A stretch of DNA of 64,000 nucleotides from contig JAPZAS010000036.1 of assembly GCA_027460525.1 (NCBI GenBank), forward strand, positions 62,001 through 126,000, read 5' to 3'. How positions within the stretch are numbered: the stretch's first letter is position 1; each line of letters begins with the position of its first letter. This DNA is from Candidatus Methanoperedens sp. (lineage in GTDB: Archaea; Halobacteriota; Methanosarcinia; Methanosarcinales; Methanoperedenaceae). A model generated the notes under the pieces. The model ran no database searches, was not told where the DNA came from, and saw only the letters and a list, made by a program, of their open reading frames with translations. The position numbers were made by a program, and so were the translations under genes. Of this stretch, positions 18,580 to 28,385 are shown piece after piece.

Positions 18580-18605
18580 GTCTTACTCCACTTACTATGT
18601 AAGAC
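18580..18605 (-). promoter_or_regulatory. candidate VapB operator
   Basis: Perfect inverted repeat GTCTTAC-N12-GTAAGAC, starting 3 nt upstream of the vapB ATG. Position and symmetry fit autorepression by the VapBC complex. The next 290 bases up to the TIM-barrel gene contain no recognisable gene, only the right copy of the 16-bp repeat. Confidence 0.5.
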
Positions 18606-18775
18606 TAACACTATAAATCTGTTTCGCTCCTTCTTGAGTAATATAATCAAGTAAAATCTATTTCCCCCAACTCTGCCTTCACCACCTTAATCACCCAATA
18701 ATCCTACTGGACAACTTCAATGCCAAGATTTAATCGTTTTGCTTGTTTTATTAGTATAGCATCGCAAGTAAGGGA

Positions 18776-18791
18776 AGATGGATGTGGGGGT
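18776..18791 (+). repeat. 16-bp direct repeat, right copy
   Basis: Identical to 17704-17719 at the end of herA. It lies 185 bp upstream of vapB in gene-free DNA. Confidence 0.6.
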
Positions 18792-18907
18792 GTGAAGTTT
18801 ATAGATGGCAGATACTCCTTTCATGCAGCGCTTCTTACAAATTTCTGTGGGATTGCTACCCAATTTATCCAAATAATCCTTATATCATTAAAGCAAATAT
18901 GACCCTC

Positions 18908-19672
18908 ATGAAAGTCAGCTTCTCATCCCTTGCCCTCGTGAACAACCCTTTTGACTGGGCTTATGACCTTGAAGACCTGGGCTTTTCGGGCTGGGAAGTG
19001 GTGAGCGAAGGCAGGCAGCAGTTAAATGAAGGAACACTGTCAGAAATAAGGAATGTTGTCGAAACCACGCATCTTGTACTTACGCTTCATCTTCCCTTCT
19101 CCGACCTTAATCTTGGAAGTTTGAATCATCCCATCTGGAAAGAGACAATCCGGCAGATGACCAAGTGCATCGAAAGAGCCTCGGACTTCGTGGAGCTTGC
19201 TGTTGTTCATCCCGGTCATCTCTCTCCTCTCGGGATGCAATTGCCTGATATGGCATGGCAGCAGAGTCTTGAAGGCTTGCGGTCAATCTGCGATTTTGCG
19301 GATGAGCTCAGCATTACAATTGGAGTGGAGAACATGGTAAACATGCAGCATGTCTTCGGAAAACAGCCGGGTGAGATTCTGGGGATGATTGAATCCCTGG
19401 AGAGGGAGAACGTTGGATTGACGCTTGATATTGGACACGCCAATACAAACGGCAATGTTTTTGAATTCCTGGAAGATTTGAGTAAAGTTGTGCATGTGCA
19501 TCTCCACGATAACAAGGGGAAAAGCGATGAACATCTCGAACTCGGCAAAGGTAACATAAACTGGAAAGAGGTCATGAGGAAACTCAAGGGATATAAAGGC
19601 AGGTTCGTGACCGAGGCTAGGACAGTGGAAGAGGGGACTGCGAGTTTAAAATATTTGAACAGTATTAAATAA
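18908..19672 (+). CDS. sugar phosphate isomerase/epimerase family TIM barrel
   Basis: AP endonuclease 2-like TIM barrel (COG1082-type). Metal-binding residues are spread through VHPGHLS, GVENMVN, LTLDIGHANTNG, HVHLHDNKGKSDEHLELGKG and RFVTEART. A TATA-like CTTATATC lies about 25 nt before the ATG giving MKVSFSSL, pointing to a leaderless mRNA. An ATG 9 nt earlier is possible. Substrate unknown; no sugar-metabolism neighbours. Confidence 0.85.
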   Translation: MKVSFSSLALVNNPFDWAYDLEDLGFSGWEVVSEGRQQLNEGTLSEIRNVVETTHLVLTLHLPFSDLNLGSLNHPIWKETIRQMTKCIERASDFVELAVVHPGHLSPLGMQLPDMAWQQSLEGLRSICDFADELSITIGVENMVNMQHVFGKQPGEILGMIESLERENVGLTLDIGHANTNGNVFEFLEDLSKVVHVHLHDNKGKSDEHLELGKGNINWKEVMRKLKGYKGRFVTEARTVEEGTASLKYLNSIK

Positions 19673-19693
19673 ATTAAAAATATTACCCAAACC

Positions 19694-19701
19694 TTATATA
19701 G
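19694..19701 (+). promoter_or_regulatory. TATA box for the KaiC-like/two-component cluster
   Basis: CTTATATAG lies about 40 nt before the first gene of the 19.7-25.1 kb cluster. A strong Shine-Dalgarno (AGGAGGG, 19728-19734) precedes the ATG. Confidence 0.5.
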
Positions 19702-19738
19702 AATTTAACCTATTATTTAATCAGAACAGGAGGGTATA

Positions 19739-21220
19739 ATGAACATCGTTCCTTCGTATATTCCTGAATTGGATGACATCCTTGAAGGTGGCTTCAATAA
19801 GCCTTCGGTTGTACTGGTAGCAGGGGCTGCAGGAAGCGGGAAGACCACATTCGCGGCCGAATCGCTCTTCAATGCAGCAAAATCAGGCGAGACATGTCTT
19901 TTTATTTCAACCCTCTCCGAACCCCCTGCGATGATTAACAGCTACATGTCGCGCTTTTCCTTCTATGACCAGTCGCTGTATGAAACTAACAAAATGAACA
20001 TCGTCAGCATAAGCGAATCCTTATTAAAGCAGGGACATGATGCGATTCTGGAATTCATTAACACGAGAATATCCTTACTTAAGCCCTCAAGGATCGTCAT
20101 CGACCCGCTGACGGTACTCGGAGACATTCTTAAATCGTTTGAGGGAAGACCGGTTAGCGATGATGAGCGGCGCGGGTTCTATTTTGATTTATTCACTTCC
20201 ATGAAAAGCTGGAACACGCTGGTAATTATAACAGGCGAATTCGTACTCGAAGACCTTCGCAAAAATGTGGTGGGGTACCTTGCAGATGCGATAATATATC
20301 TTTCCGAGGAAACCGTGGGCATGCGGGTGGAACGGAATATTCGCATCCTTAAAATGAGGGGACAAAAGTACATCGCAGGGAAGCATTCTTTTGATATCAG
20401 GGATAAGGGCATAGTTGTCTTTCCGCGGCTTTTACCTGCAGCGGAAGAAAAGCCTGCCCTGTCTGTCAAAGTCAGTACAGGCATCCTTGGACTTGATAAG
20501 ATGCTGAAAGGAGGAATTCTGAAAGACGATGTCTTATTGATTTCAGGAACAACAGGCACAGGCAAAACCACATTTGGTCTACATTTTATTTGTGATGGTC
20601 TTCTCAAGGGAGAGAATGCGTTGGTAATTTCCCTGGAAGAGCGCCCTTCGAAGCTCATACGGAATGCAAAAACCTTTGGCTTGAGGCTTGAACCATATAT
20701 AAACAAAAAAATGCTGGAAGTCCTGTATATTTCTCCTGTTTTGTATATGCCTGATGAAGAGGCTTTGATATTAAAAAGAAAAATAATAAAAAATAATGTG
20801 AAACGCATTTTATTTGACGGTATAGAAAACCTTGAGACATCGATTCCCGAGGATATAGAACGTAAAAACTATATCACCGTGCTGCTCGATCTCTTTTCAT
20901 CCATGAGCGTGACAACCTGCGTCAGCAGCGAGATTTCTGAACTTTTCGGGGCAGTCAAATTAACCCATGAAGCTCTGTCAGGTGCGGTCGATAACATTAT
21001 TCTCCTGCGGCATGTTGAGATCGATGGAAAGATATACGGCGTCCTGAGCATACTGAAATCCCGCGGCATCGAGCACGACACCGAGATACGGGAATTTGAA
21101 ATCACAGAAAAGGGCATCAATGTCAAGGCTGCAATGAAAGGGTATGAAAGCGTACTCAGCGGGAGTGCGCGCAAAACGCCTGCGGATGTATTCAAAGAAG
21201 CGTTCGGTGAAAAGCGTTGA
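19739..21220 (+). CDS. KaiC-like protein with two RecA/KaiC ATPase domains
   Basis: 493 residues with two tandem KaiC/RAD55 domains: Walker A GAAGSGKTT (29-37) and GTTGTGKTT (270-278). The second domain keeps the post-Walker glutamate pair (SLEERPSKL). The first has SEPP instead, so the second is the likelier active ATPase. Archaeal KaiC-like proteins act in signal transduction or motility rather than clocks. It heads a set of overlapping genes with two small membrane proteins, a response regulator and a histidine kinase. Confidence 0.85.
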   Translation: MNIVPSYIPELDDILEGGFNKPSVVLVAGAAGSGKTTFAAESLFNAAKSGETCLFISTLSEPPAMINSYMSRFSFYDQSLYETNKMNIVSISESLLKQGHDAILEFINTRISLLKPSRIVIDPLTVLGDILKSFEGRPVSDDERRGFYFDLFTSMKSWNTLVIITGEFVLEDLRKNVVGYLADAIIYLSEETVGMRVERNIRILKMRGQKYIAGKHSFDIRDKGIVVFPRLLPAAEEKPALSVKVSTGILGLDKMLKGGILKDDVLLISGTTGTGKTTFGLHFICDGLLKGENALVISLEERPSKLIRNAKTFGLRLEPYINKKMLEVLYISPVLYMPDEEALILKRKIIKNNVKRILFDGIENLETSIPEDIERKNYITVLLDLFSSMSVTTCVSSEISELFGAVKLTHEALSGAVDNIILLRHVEIDGKIYGVLSILKSRGIEHDTEIREFEITEKGINVKAAMKGYESVLSGSARKTPADVFKEAFGEKR

Positions 21221-21501
21221 TCAATAATACGATTTTTCTAATCTTGATTCTGGTTCTGGGTATTACATACGTGTTTCTTATCGGATTTCCTTTTAGTATT
21301 GCTTATTTTTATGAGAAAGTTTTTAAAAAGCGTGTATTCCCTTATCTTTTTATCATATCGGGTGGTTTATTCATCGTTTCTTTTTTAATTTTTCTTTATG
21401 ACTTTTTCAGTGACACAGGAAGCGTCTTTTTTGCCTCAGGTGGCATTTTATTAGCCGCTGCAAGCCTGCGGCTTTACTATGTAATGACAGGGAGGGATTA
21501 G
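21217..21501 (+). CDS. small three-TM membrane protein
   Basis: 94 residues, starting at TTG inside the TTGA overlap with the KaiC-like gene. Three hydrophobic helices (about 2-24, 42-62 and 70-88) and a short basic loop (YEKVFKKRVFPY). No family recognised. Its placement between an ATPase and a two-component pair suggests a membrane partner of that signalling unit. Confidence 0.6.
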   Translation: MINNTIFLILILVLGITYVFLIGFPFSIAYFYEKVFKKRVFPYLFIISGGLFIVSFLIFLYDFFSDTGSVFFASGGILLAAASLRLYYVMTGRD

Positions 21502-21526
21502 GATTACACCAGAGCTGCATCTGCTG

Positions 21527-21847
21527 TTGCTATCGGTTGGGACGATTGGTATTGTCATTTTTTATCTTGTGCTGGCGAAGCTCAGTGCACGAATGGGGAA
21601 CGGGCTTGGGCTTGCACCTTATTATCTATGGGATTATGTAGCATGTATTATCGCTTTATCAAGCATATATGTTCATGCACAGTTGCACCCCATACCGCAG
21701 CACGCTTCTCTTGATGTGCAGGGACTCTATATATCCCTGCTTCTCTTAAGTAATGTTATCGTTGTTATTGTTTCCTTTAAGTATTGGTGGTGGTTAAAGG
21801 ATGAACTTGGGGGTAAATCAGAGCAAGGAGGTAAATCAAATGAGTAA
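21527..21847 (+). CDS. small membrane protein
   Basis: About 106 residues, three membrane helices and a charged glycine-rich tail (DELGGKSEQGGKSNE). The start is uncertain: TTG at 21527 is shown, but a GGAGGG 6-8 nt before an ATT at 21503 would add eight residues. The pattern resembles the membrane input regions of some archaeal sensor proteins, but no family is clear. Its stop lies 8 nt inside the response regulator gene. Confidence 0.55.
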   Translation: MLSVGTIGIVIFYLVLAKLSARMGNGLGLAPYYLWDYVACIIALSSIYVHAQLHPIPQHASLDVQGLYISLLLLSNVIVVIVSFKYWWWLKDELGGKSEQGGKSNE

Positions 21848-22205
21848 AAAAATAATGGTTGTGGACGATGAGCCAGACACCGTGGATTTGATTAAACTGG
21901 TTCTTGAGACCGAGGGGTATGAGGTTATTCCGGCATACAGCGGCAGGGAGTGTCTTGAAAAACTCGAAATAGAAAAACCTGCGGCAGTGCTGCTGGATAT
22001 AATGATGCCAGAAATGGATGGGTGGGAGGTTTTCAAAAAAATCAGAAAAAAATATGAGGATCTTCCTGTGGCTATGCTCACGGTAAGGAACCAGGATATA
22101 GATAAAATGCTCGGACTGCATGTGCTTAAAGTGAATGATTATATAACCAAACCATTTGGAAGAAAAGATCTGGTGGAAAGGGTCAAAAAGCTGGTTGAGT
22201 TGTGA
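21840..22205 (+). CDS. single-domain response regulator (CheY/Rec-like)
   Basis: Receiver domain only, 121 residues: acidic pair D9-D10, phosphoacceptor D53 (LLDIMMPEMDG), T81 and K104 (TKPF). AAGGAGG precedes the ATG. With no output domain it probably acts by protein contact, for instance on the KaiC-like ATPase or the MinD/pilus genes. Its stop overlaps the GTG start of the kinase, which should phosphorylate it. Confidence 0.92.
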   Translation: MSKKIMVVDDEPDTVDLIKLVLETEGYEVIPAYSGRECLEKLEIEKPAAVLLDIMMPEMDGWEVFKKIRKKYEDLPVAMLTVRNQDIDKMLGLHVLKVNDYITKPFGRKDLVERVKKLVEL

Positions 22206-25093
22206 AAAACCTGAGTATAAGATATAAGTTAATAATTTTTCTAATAGCAATCTCAATCCTGCCCTATGCGGTAATAAGCTACATCAATTATTCAACAGAA
22301 AAGGATACCCTTGAGAAAAAGGTATTCGAAGATCTAAGTGGACTTGTTGAGGCAAAGAGCACCCATATCTCAACAGTTGTGAACTTCAGGATAGAGCAGG
22401 TTAAGGAAGTTGCCACCGCCAACTTCCTGCAGCAGCTTGAAAATAGAAATACGGGTGATATCAATCTAAATCTTTTGAGAGTAAAACGGGAGATTCCAGA
22501 ATTCTTTGAAATATCTGCCCTTGACGTAAACGGCATAGTTCTGGCTTCTACGGAAAGCGGGCTTCTAAATAAAAACTACAGCGAAGAAGAGTTTTTTAAA
22601 AAAGGCAAAGAAGCTCTGTATCTTGGAAATATAAATTATTACGATAACAATACCGGATATATACTATCGTATCCTGTATTTAATAGAAGCACGGGTAGAT
22701 TCATAGGTGTAATTGCAGCCACCGTTTATCCAATGTTCATATACGATGTTACAAACGATTATACCGCTCTGGGTGAAAGCGGCGAGGCTCTTCTTGTCCA
22801 GAAAAGAGGGAACGAGGTCGTCTTTTTGAATCCTTTACGCCATAATCCTGATGCTGCGCTGCGCATGAAATTTCCCATGGATTCTAACCTTGCCATTCCC
22901 GCAATTCTTGCTGCAGAAGGAAAGAACGGAACCATCCAGGCGTTCGATTACCGCGGAAAGGAGGTTTTTGCCGCGTATTCCTATATCCCTGCAGGGGACT
23001 GGGGTCTTGTGGTAAAGATGGATGCGTCCGAAGCATTGATGCCAGTAACCAGGTTTGAGGAGAGATCCATTGCACTTGGTATGTTCTATTTTGCCGTAGT
23101 TGTTGTGCTGGCATACATGCTCGGGAGAAGGTTTACAGCTCCTCTCGTAAGACTTACAGATGCATCAAAAAAAGTTGCCAAAGGTTACCTGACAGTGGAG
23201 ATAGAACCTGAGAGCAGGGATGAAATCGGCGAACTTGCAGGGTCTTTCAATATCATGGTGCAAAAATTGAGGGAGGTATATGAGGGTCTGGAGCAGAAGG
23301 TAAAGGAAAGAACCAAGGATTTAAACAGGAGAAACCTTGAGCTTGCTGCGCTTATAAAAACTAACCAGAGCATTTCAAGCGGTCTGGATTTAAATAAAGT
23401 TCTGGGAATAGCGGTCAGGGAAGCGGTAAGAATAGTCAATGTCTCCTATTGTTCCATCGCACTTGTGGAAGGAGGAAAGGATTACGGGACTGTGGCTTCT
23501 GAATACAGCCCCGGAAACCAATTGAAGCCGTCCCAGGGAGAAATATTGTACCTTAAGGACTTTCCATCACTGAGTGAAGCATATACCAGAAAGCAGTATG
23601 TGCTTGTGCCGGATACCAAAAAGGCGGACCTCTCTCCAAAAGAAAAAGAGATGGCGGACAGGCTGAATATCAGGTCTATCCTTGTAATGCCGCTTATTAT
23701 CGGGGAGAAAACGCTTGGGACAATGCAGTTGAGCAGCCTTGGTGAAGTTAAAGAATTCACTGTGGAGGAAATCGGGGTCTGCCAGACGATTGCAAACCAG
23801 GCGGCAATTGCCATTGAAAATGCCCATCTGTACTCAGAACTCCAGTACCATGACAAAACTCTCGAGACGCTTTTTGAAATAGACAGGGTGGTGAGCCAGT
23901 CATTAGACCTGGATGAAATCTTCAAAGAGGCGCTTGCCAAGACCATCCAGGTGACTTCATCCGATGCAGGTGCCATCTATCTGCTTGAAGAAACTGAAAA
24001 GAAACTGAAATTTAAAACTTCGATAGGCTTGTCAGAGACTTTTGTCAGGGCAGTTTCTGAGATAAAATTGGGTGAAGGTATAGCAGGAACTGCTGCCCAA
24101 AATAAAAAGCCTTTCGTTACTGATATAGATCATTTCCCCACTCGTGAACTTCTGCCCTACTTAGAAAAAGAAGGGCTGATTACGCTTGTAGGTACACCTC
24201 TAATTGCTAAAGGCAAGGTTGTGGGAGCCATGAACCTTGCCAACCGCAGGCGCAGGGTATTCTCGAAAGATGATATTGATGTCCTTGCATCCATAGGCAG
24301 CCAGATAGGAGTGGCAATTGAAAACGCAAGGTTGTATCAGGAAGCCAGGGTCTCTTATGAAAAATTGCAGTCGGCTTACGACGAGCTTAAATCCCTGGAT
24401 AGGATGAAGAGCGAGTTCCTTTCAAACGTTTCCCATGAACTCAAGACTCCGCTTGTCTCAATTCGCGGATACAGCGAGTTGATGTACGATGAAAAATTAG
24501 GCACCATACCAGAGACTCAGAAAAAAGCACTGGAAGCCATAATCAGAAATACGGACAGGCTCACGCGGCTGATCGACAGTCTTTTGTTTTTGAGCATACA
24601 GCAGATGGGCAAGCCTGAGATTAAGATGAAGCCAAAACCACAGCTCATCGATGAAATAATAACCGCTTCCATGGCAGATATGAATGTTCTGGCAGGGAAA
24701 AAGAACATAAGCATTATAAAAGACGTACCTTCAAACCTTGCGGCTATGGGAGACAGGGACAGGTTGACAGAGGTATTCCTGAACCTTATGGACAATGCCA
24801 TAAAATTCACACCAGTGGGAGGCAAAATCACAATAAAAGCCTGGGAAGAAAAGAACAGTGTGCATACGAGCGTTACAGATACGGGCGTGGGTATTCCCAA
24901 GAGTGTGCTCCCCTTTCTTTTCCAGAGATTTTACCAGGCTGATGCCTCCCTGGCCAGGAAATACGGAGGAACGGGTCTTGGGCTTTATATATGCAAGAGT
25001 ATTGTTGATGCACATAAAGGCGAAATCTGGATCGAAAGCGAGGTCGGAAAAGGGGCGACGGTTCATGTACTCTTACCGCGAATTAAAAGTTAA
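22202..25093 (+). CDS. membrane histidine kinase: Cache-HAMP-GAF-GAF-HisKA-HATPase
   Basis: 963 residues. TM1 (about 9-28), an extracellular Cache-like sensor (about 35-285, with YILSYPVFNRSTGRFIGVIA), TM2 (about 290-310), HAMP, then two GAF domains (about 395-545 and 565-715). The phosphoacceptor is H745 in SHELKTP. The ATPase has N861 (NLMDNAIKF), DTGVGIP and GTGLGLYI. It would sense one extracellular and up to two cytoplasmic signals. GTG start overlaps the regulator stop. Confidence 0.93.
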   Translation: MKNLSIRYKLIIFLIAISILPYAVISYINYSTEKDTLEKKVFEDLSGLVEAKSTHISTVVNFRIEQVKEVATANFLQQLENRNTGDINLNLLRVKREIPEFFEISALDVNGIVLASTESGLLNKNYSEEEFFKKGKEALYLGNINYYDNNTGYILSYPVFNRSTGRFIGVIAATVYPMFIYDVTNDYTALGESGEALLVQKRGNEVVFLNPLRHNPDAALRMKFPMDSNLAIPAILAAEGKNGTIQAFDYRGKEVFAAYSYIPAGDWGLVVKMDASEALMPVTRFEERSIALGMFYFAVVVVLAYMLGRRFTAPLVRLTDASKKVAKGYLTVEIEPESRDEIGELAGSFNIMVQKLREVYEGLEQKVKERTKDLNRRNLELAALIKTNQSISSGLDLNKVLGIAVREAVRIVNVSYCSIALVEGGKDYGTVASEYSPGNQLKPSQGEILYLKDFPSLSEAYTRKQYVLVPDTKKADLSPKEKEMADRLNIRSILVMPLIIGEKTLGTMQLSSLGEVKEFTVEEIGVCQTIANQAAIAIENAHLYSELQYHDKTLETLFEIDRVVSQSLDLDEIFKEALAKTIQVTSSDAGAIYLLEETEKKLKFKTSIGLSETFVRAVSEIKLGEGIAGTAAQNKKPFVTDIDHFPTRELLPYLEKEGLITLVGTPLIAKGKVVGAMNLANRRRRVFSKDDIDVLASIGSQIGVAIENARLYQEARVSYEKLQSAYDELKSLDRMKSEFLSNVSHELKTPLVSIRGYSELMYDEKLGTIPETQKKALEAIIRNTDRLTRLIDSLLFLSIQQMGKPEIKMKPKPQLIDEIITASMADMNVLAGKKNISIIKDVPSNLAAMGDRDRLTEVFLNLMDNAIKFTPVGGKITIKAWEEKNSVHTSVTDTGVGIPKSVLPFLFQRFYQADASLARKYGGTGLGLYICKSIVDAHKGEIWIESEVGKGATVHVLLPRIKS

Positions 25094-25280
25094 AGGCATG
25101 TTTGTAAATAGTTTCATCTTGAATCGCAGGAACTATTTTCAAAACGTGAGAAGGCGTTCATATGATTATAACAATGATGCTTATAATTGATAAAGGTTAT
25201 AAACCTTTAATGAGTATAGTCAAATCAAATATAGCAGGAAAAAGGATGCTTAATGTTAGCATTTGGTTGAAGGAACAAAC

Positions 25281-26069
25281 ATGACAGTTCGGGTATATGC
25301 CATTGCCTCTGGAAAAGGAGGAACTGGTAAAACTACAACAACTCTGAACCTTGGTACTTCACTGGCAATGCTTGGGAAAAAAGTCATAGTCGTAGATGCC
25401 GATATAGGCATGGCAAATCTTGGACTTTTAGTCGGGCTTGAAAATAGCAAAATAACATTGCACGAAGTATTAAGCGGGGAGGCTGATATAAAAGATGCCA
25501 TCTATAATGGACCTTCGGGTCTTAAGGTGGTGCCGAGCGGATTATCTTTAAAAGGATTCCAGAAATCCAATCCCGATAAATTAAAGCAGGTGATACCCAT
25601 TCTTTCAGAGGGCATGGATTTTGTATTAATAGATGCGCCTGCAGGCATAAGCAAGGATGGTCTAATTCCGCTTTCTGTTTCAGACAGGGTTCTTCTTGTG
25701 GTAAATCCCGACCTTTCCTCCCTGGCAGATGCCATAAAAACAAAAACATTGGCTGAACTTCTCGGCAAGAGTGTGGAAGGTGTAGTCCTGAACTGCACTC
25801 AGCTTGAAAAAACAGAAATCAATCGAAATAAAGTCCAGGAACTCCTGGGCGCGCAGGTACTTGAAATGATACCTGAGGATGCAAATGTAAGATGTTCTGC
25901 CGCATTAAAGATGCCCGTGGTCATGAGGATTCCAACATCCCCGGCTTCAATTGCCTTTAGAAGGCTTGCAGCAAAGATAGCAGGTGAGAAGTTTATTGAA
26001 CCTAAAGAGAAAAAGAGAAGTTTTTTTGACATCGCTAAGACAATCTTTGGAGGAAAAAAAGCGGAATAA
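25281..26069 (+). CDS. MinD/ParA-family ATPase
   Basis: Deviant Walker A ATPase (SGKGGTGKTT, residues 10-19) with VVDADIGMANLG and LIDAPAGIS switch motifs, about 262 residues. The C-terminal KKRSFFDIAKTIFGG is a possible membrane-targeting amphipathic helix. I start at the ATG giving MTVRVYAI. A TTATAAAC box near 25197 may be the promoter. Placed just before a pilus-type ATPase and platform, it may position that machine, as FlhG/MinD relatives do. Confidence 0.88.
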   Translation: MTVRVYAIASGKGGTGKTTTTLNLGTSLAMLGKKVIVVDADIGMANLGLLVGLENSKITLHEVLSGEADIKDAIYNGPSGLKVVPSGLSLKGFQKSNPDKLKQVIPILSEGMDFVLIDAPAGISKDGLIPLSVSDRVLLVVNPDLSSLADAIKTKTLAELLGKSVEGVVLNCTQLEKTEINRNKVQELLGAQVLEMIPEDANVRCSAALKMPVVMRIPTSPASIAFRRLAAKIAGEKFIEPKEKKRSFFDIAKTIFGGKKAE

Positions 26070-26144
26070 AGATAATTTTAACAATGATATTGTATATTTC
26101 AGAAGTCTAGTTTTTAATGATTTGAAGAAATAAGATATAGTAAT

Positions 26145-28385
26145 ATGGAAGAAATACGCGAAAAAGTGCGTGGATTCTTAACTGAATTTACGAGTCCTGG
26201 TGAGAAGGATGTAGAGAGGTTTGTGAGCAATATAGCTGCAGAAAACCCCTCTCTTGAAATCGGGCTTTTCAGGAAGAATTTGATCAAGCTCGTAAAGCAG
26301 GCAAGAGAAATTACAGCTTATAAAAAAGGGCTTTCTTTTTTAGAAAAGGACTCGCCTTATTATAATGAACTTGAAACTGCTTTAAAAAAAGCTAAAGAAG
26401 GGCAGCTGAATCTGGAAGATATTTCCGAAGAATTAAAAACGGTAAAAAGAATCCTGAAATCGGTTAAAAAAGCAGAAGGCGCAGAGAAACTAAAAACTAT
26501 AGAGAAAATAGAGGATTCTCCAAGACTCGAAGAGACGATTGAAAAAGAGGAAGAAAAAAGGCCAGAGAAGCCAAGAAAGGATGAAAAAACCGTAAAAAAG
26601 AGGGGAAAAAGAAAAGAAGAAAGAACAGAGAAAGGTGAACTTGAGGGGATGGAAGGGCTGGTGCAGCACCTCGATGCGGATACGACTCGTGAAATAATAA
26701 AGGAGGGGATGACACCTGAAAAACATGCCAGATTCGAACAACTTCAAGAAAAATTATTATCAGATGTCGAAACCGGCATGAAAAAGCTTAAAGAGGCTCC
26801 CCCCGAAACACCGGTGACTTTGTTTGGGAGGATAAAAACTTTTTTCACAAAAGAAGCTGAAGAAATAGAGGGATACAACCAGGCATTGCACGGTCCGCTA
26901 GTCACCTTTGAAGGCATGAAAGGGTATAATGAAGTTGAGCGCTACTGGGTAAATGAACCTTATGCTTTTGTGGTAATGCTCTTTAATCTTGAAAAAAACT
27001 CCTATCTGTATTATGTGGCAGAGCCAAAACTTTCAGATTTCGAGGATTTATTCCTGAAAGAAATTAAAGACAGACTAAAAGATGTCCTTCTTTTTGAAGA
27101 TATAAAGAGCGATGAAGATAAGGAAAAAATTCTAACATCTAAAGTCAGACGCCTGGTAAAGGATTATGCTATTGATATAAACCCGGTGACCCTTGAAAAA
27201 ATATTATACTATACACGGAGAGATTTCATCAAATTCGGCAAGATCGACCCGCTTATGCATGACAACAATATTGAAGATATTTCTTCCAACGGCTACGACA
27301 TCCCGATATATCTTTACCATAAGAAATACACCAACATGCCCACAAACGTTTATTATACCGAGAACGAGCTTGATTCGTATGTAATAAGGCTTGCCCAACG
27401 CTGCGGAAAGCATATCTCGATAGCTGAGCCAATGGTTGACGCCACCATGCCCGATGGTTCGCGTATCCAGATGACGCTCGGCACTCAAGTGACAACCCAC
27501 GGTGCAACGTTTACCATTCGAAAGTTCAGCGAAGTCCCGATAACGCCAGTTGACCTGATTAACTGGAGTACGTTCTCGGCAGAGGAAATGGCATATCTCT
27601 GGCTCTGCATTGAAAACAATAAGAGTTTGATTTTCTCTGGTGGCACAGCTTCAGGAAAAACTTCCTCGCTCAATGCAGTTTCCATTTTCATTCCATGGCA
27701 GGCAAAAATAATCTCACTTGAAGACACCCGTGAACTGAAACTTCCACATCCCAACTGGATTCCAGGAGTAACCAGGGACTCCTTCACTGCTGACGGAAAG
27801 GGAACCATCGATATGTACGATCTCTTAAGAGCCGCGCTGCGCCAGAGGCCAGAATACCTGCTGGTGGGCGAGGTCAGGGGTAAAGAAGCACTCACACTAT
27901 TCCAGGCGATGAGCACAGGTCACACCACGTTCTCAACCATGCATGCCGATTCGGTTTCGAGCGCTATACACCGTCTTGAGAATCCTCCCATCAGCGTTCC
28001 AAGGAGCATGATTCAAGCCCTTAATATTATGAGCATTCAGGCGCAGACCTATGTAAACGGAAAAAGAGCACGCCGCAACATGAAACTCGTTGAGATTACC
28101 GATATAGACCCCACAACCAGGAACATAAGGACTAATGATATATTTGCATGGGACGCTTTAACAGATAAATTCCACAGGGTTGGGGAGTCAAAAGCCTTGA
28201 ATGATATAGTGATCAGGAGAGGCTGGAATATTACGGATTTGAAAAAAGAATTATCTAACAGGCAAAAAATACTCGAGTTCATGGTTAATAATAAAATAAC
28301 AGATTTTAACGCGATTTCTACCATTGTCCATGATTATCAGGTAGCTCCTGACAAGGTTCTCAAAAATTTGAACATCTCAGGATGA
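26145..28385 (+). CDS. type II/IV secretion-family ATPase (TadA/FlaI-like) with charged N-terminal extension
   Basis: 746 residues. The C-terminal ~480 residues are a secretion/pilus assembly ATPase: N2 domain, Walker A GGTASGKTS (499-507), an Asp box (LEDTRELKLPH), Walker B LLVGEVRGKE and His box STGHTTFSTMHAD. The first ~230 residues are lysine/glutamate-rich and probably coiled coil, longer than in FlaI. It powers assembly of a pilus-like filament with the overlapping TadC-like gene. No pilin gene is visible nearby. Confidence 0.9.
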   Translation: MEEIREKVRGFLTEFTSPGEKDVERFVSNIAAENPSLEIGLFRKNLIKLVKQAREITAYKKGLSFLEKDSPYYNELETALKKAKEGQLNLEDISEELKTVKRILKSVKKAEGAEKLKTIEKIEDSPRLEETIEKEEEKRPEKPRKDEKTVKKRGKRKEERTEKGELEGMEGLVQHLDADTTREIIKEGMTPEKHARFEQLQEKLLSDVETGMKKLKEAPPETPVTLFGRIKTFFTKEAEEIEGYNQALHGPLVTFEGMKGYNEVERYWVNEPYAFVVMLFNLEKNSYLYYVAEPKLSDFEDLFLKEIKDRLKDVLLFEDIKSDEDKEKILTSKVRRLVKDYAIDINPVTLEKILYYTRRDFIKFGKIDPLMHDNNIEDISSNGYDIPIYLYHKKYTNMPTNVYYTENELDSYVIRLAQRCGKHISIAEPMVDATMPDGSRIQMTLGTQVTTHGATFTIRKFSEVPITPVDLINWSTFSAEEMAYLWLCIENNKSLIFSGGTASGKTSSLNAVSIFIPWQAKIISLEDTRELKLPHPNWIPGVTRDSFTADGKGTIDMYDLLRAALRQRPEYLLVGEVRGKEALTLFQAMSTGHTTFSTMHADSVSSAIHRLENPPISVPRSMIQALNIMSIQAQTYVNGKRARRNMKLVEITDIDPTTRNIRTNDIFAWDALTDKFHRVGESKALNDIVIRRGWNITDLKKELSNRQKILEFMVNNKITDFNAISTIVHDYQVAPDKVLKNLNISG

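Noticed and set aside
18720-18902. 60-codon ORF upstream of the TIM-barrel gene
   Set aside because: No ribosome site, no family, and it spans the direct repeat and the promoter of the next gene.
21840-22205. In-frame extension of the response regulator start to 21801
   Set aside because: The strong AAGGAGG lies after that position and before the ATG at 21840, so the extension is not used.
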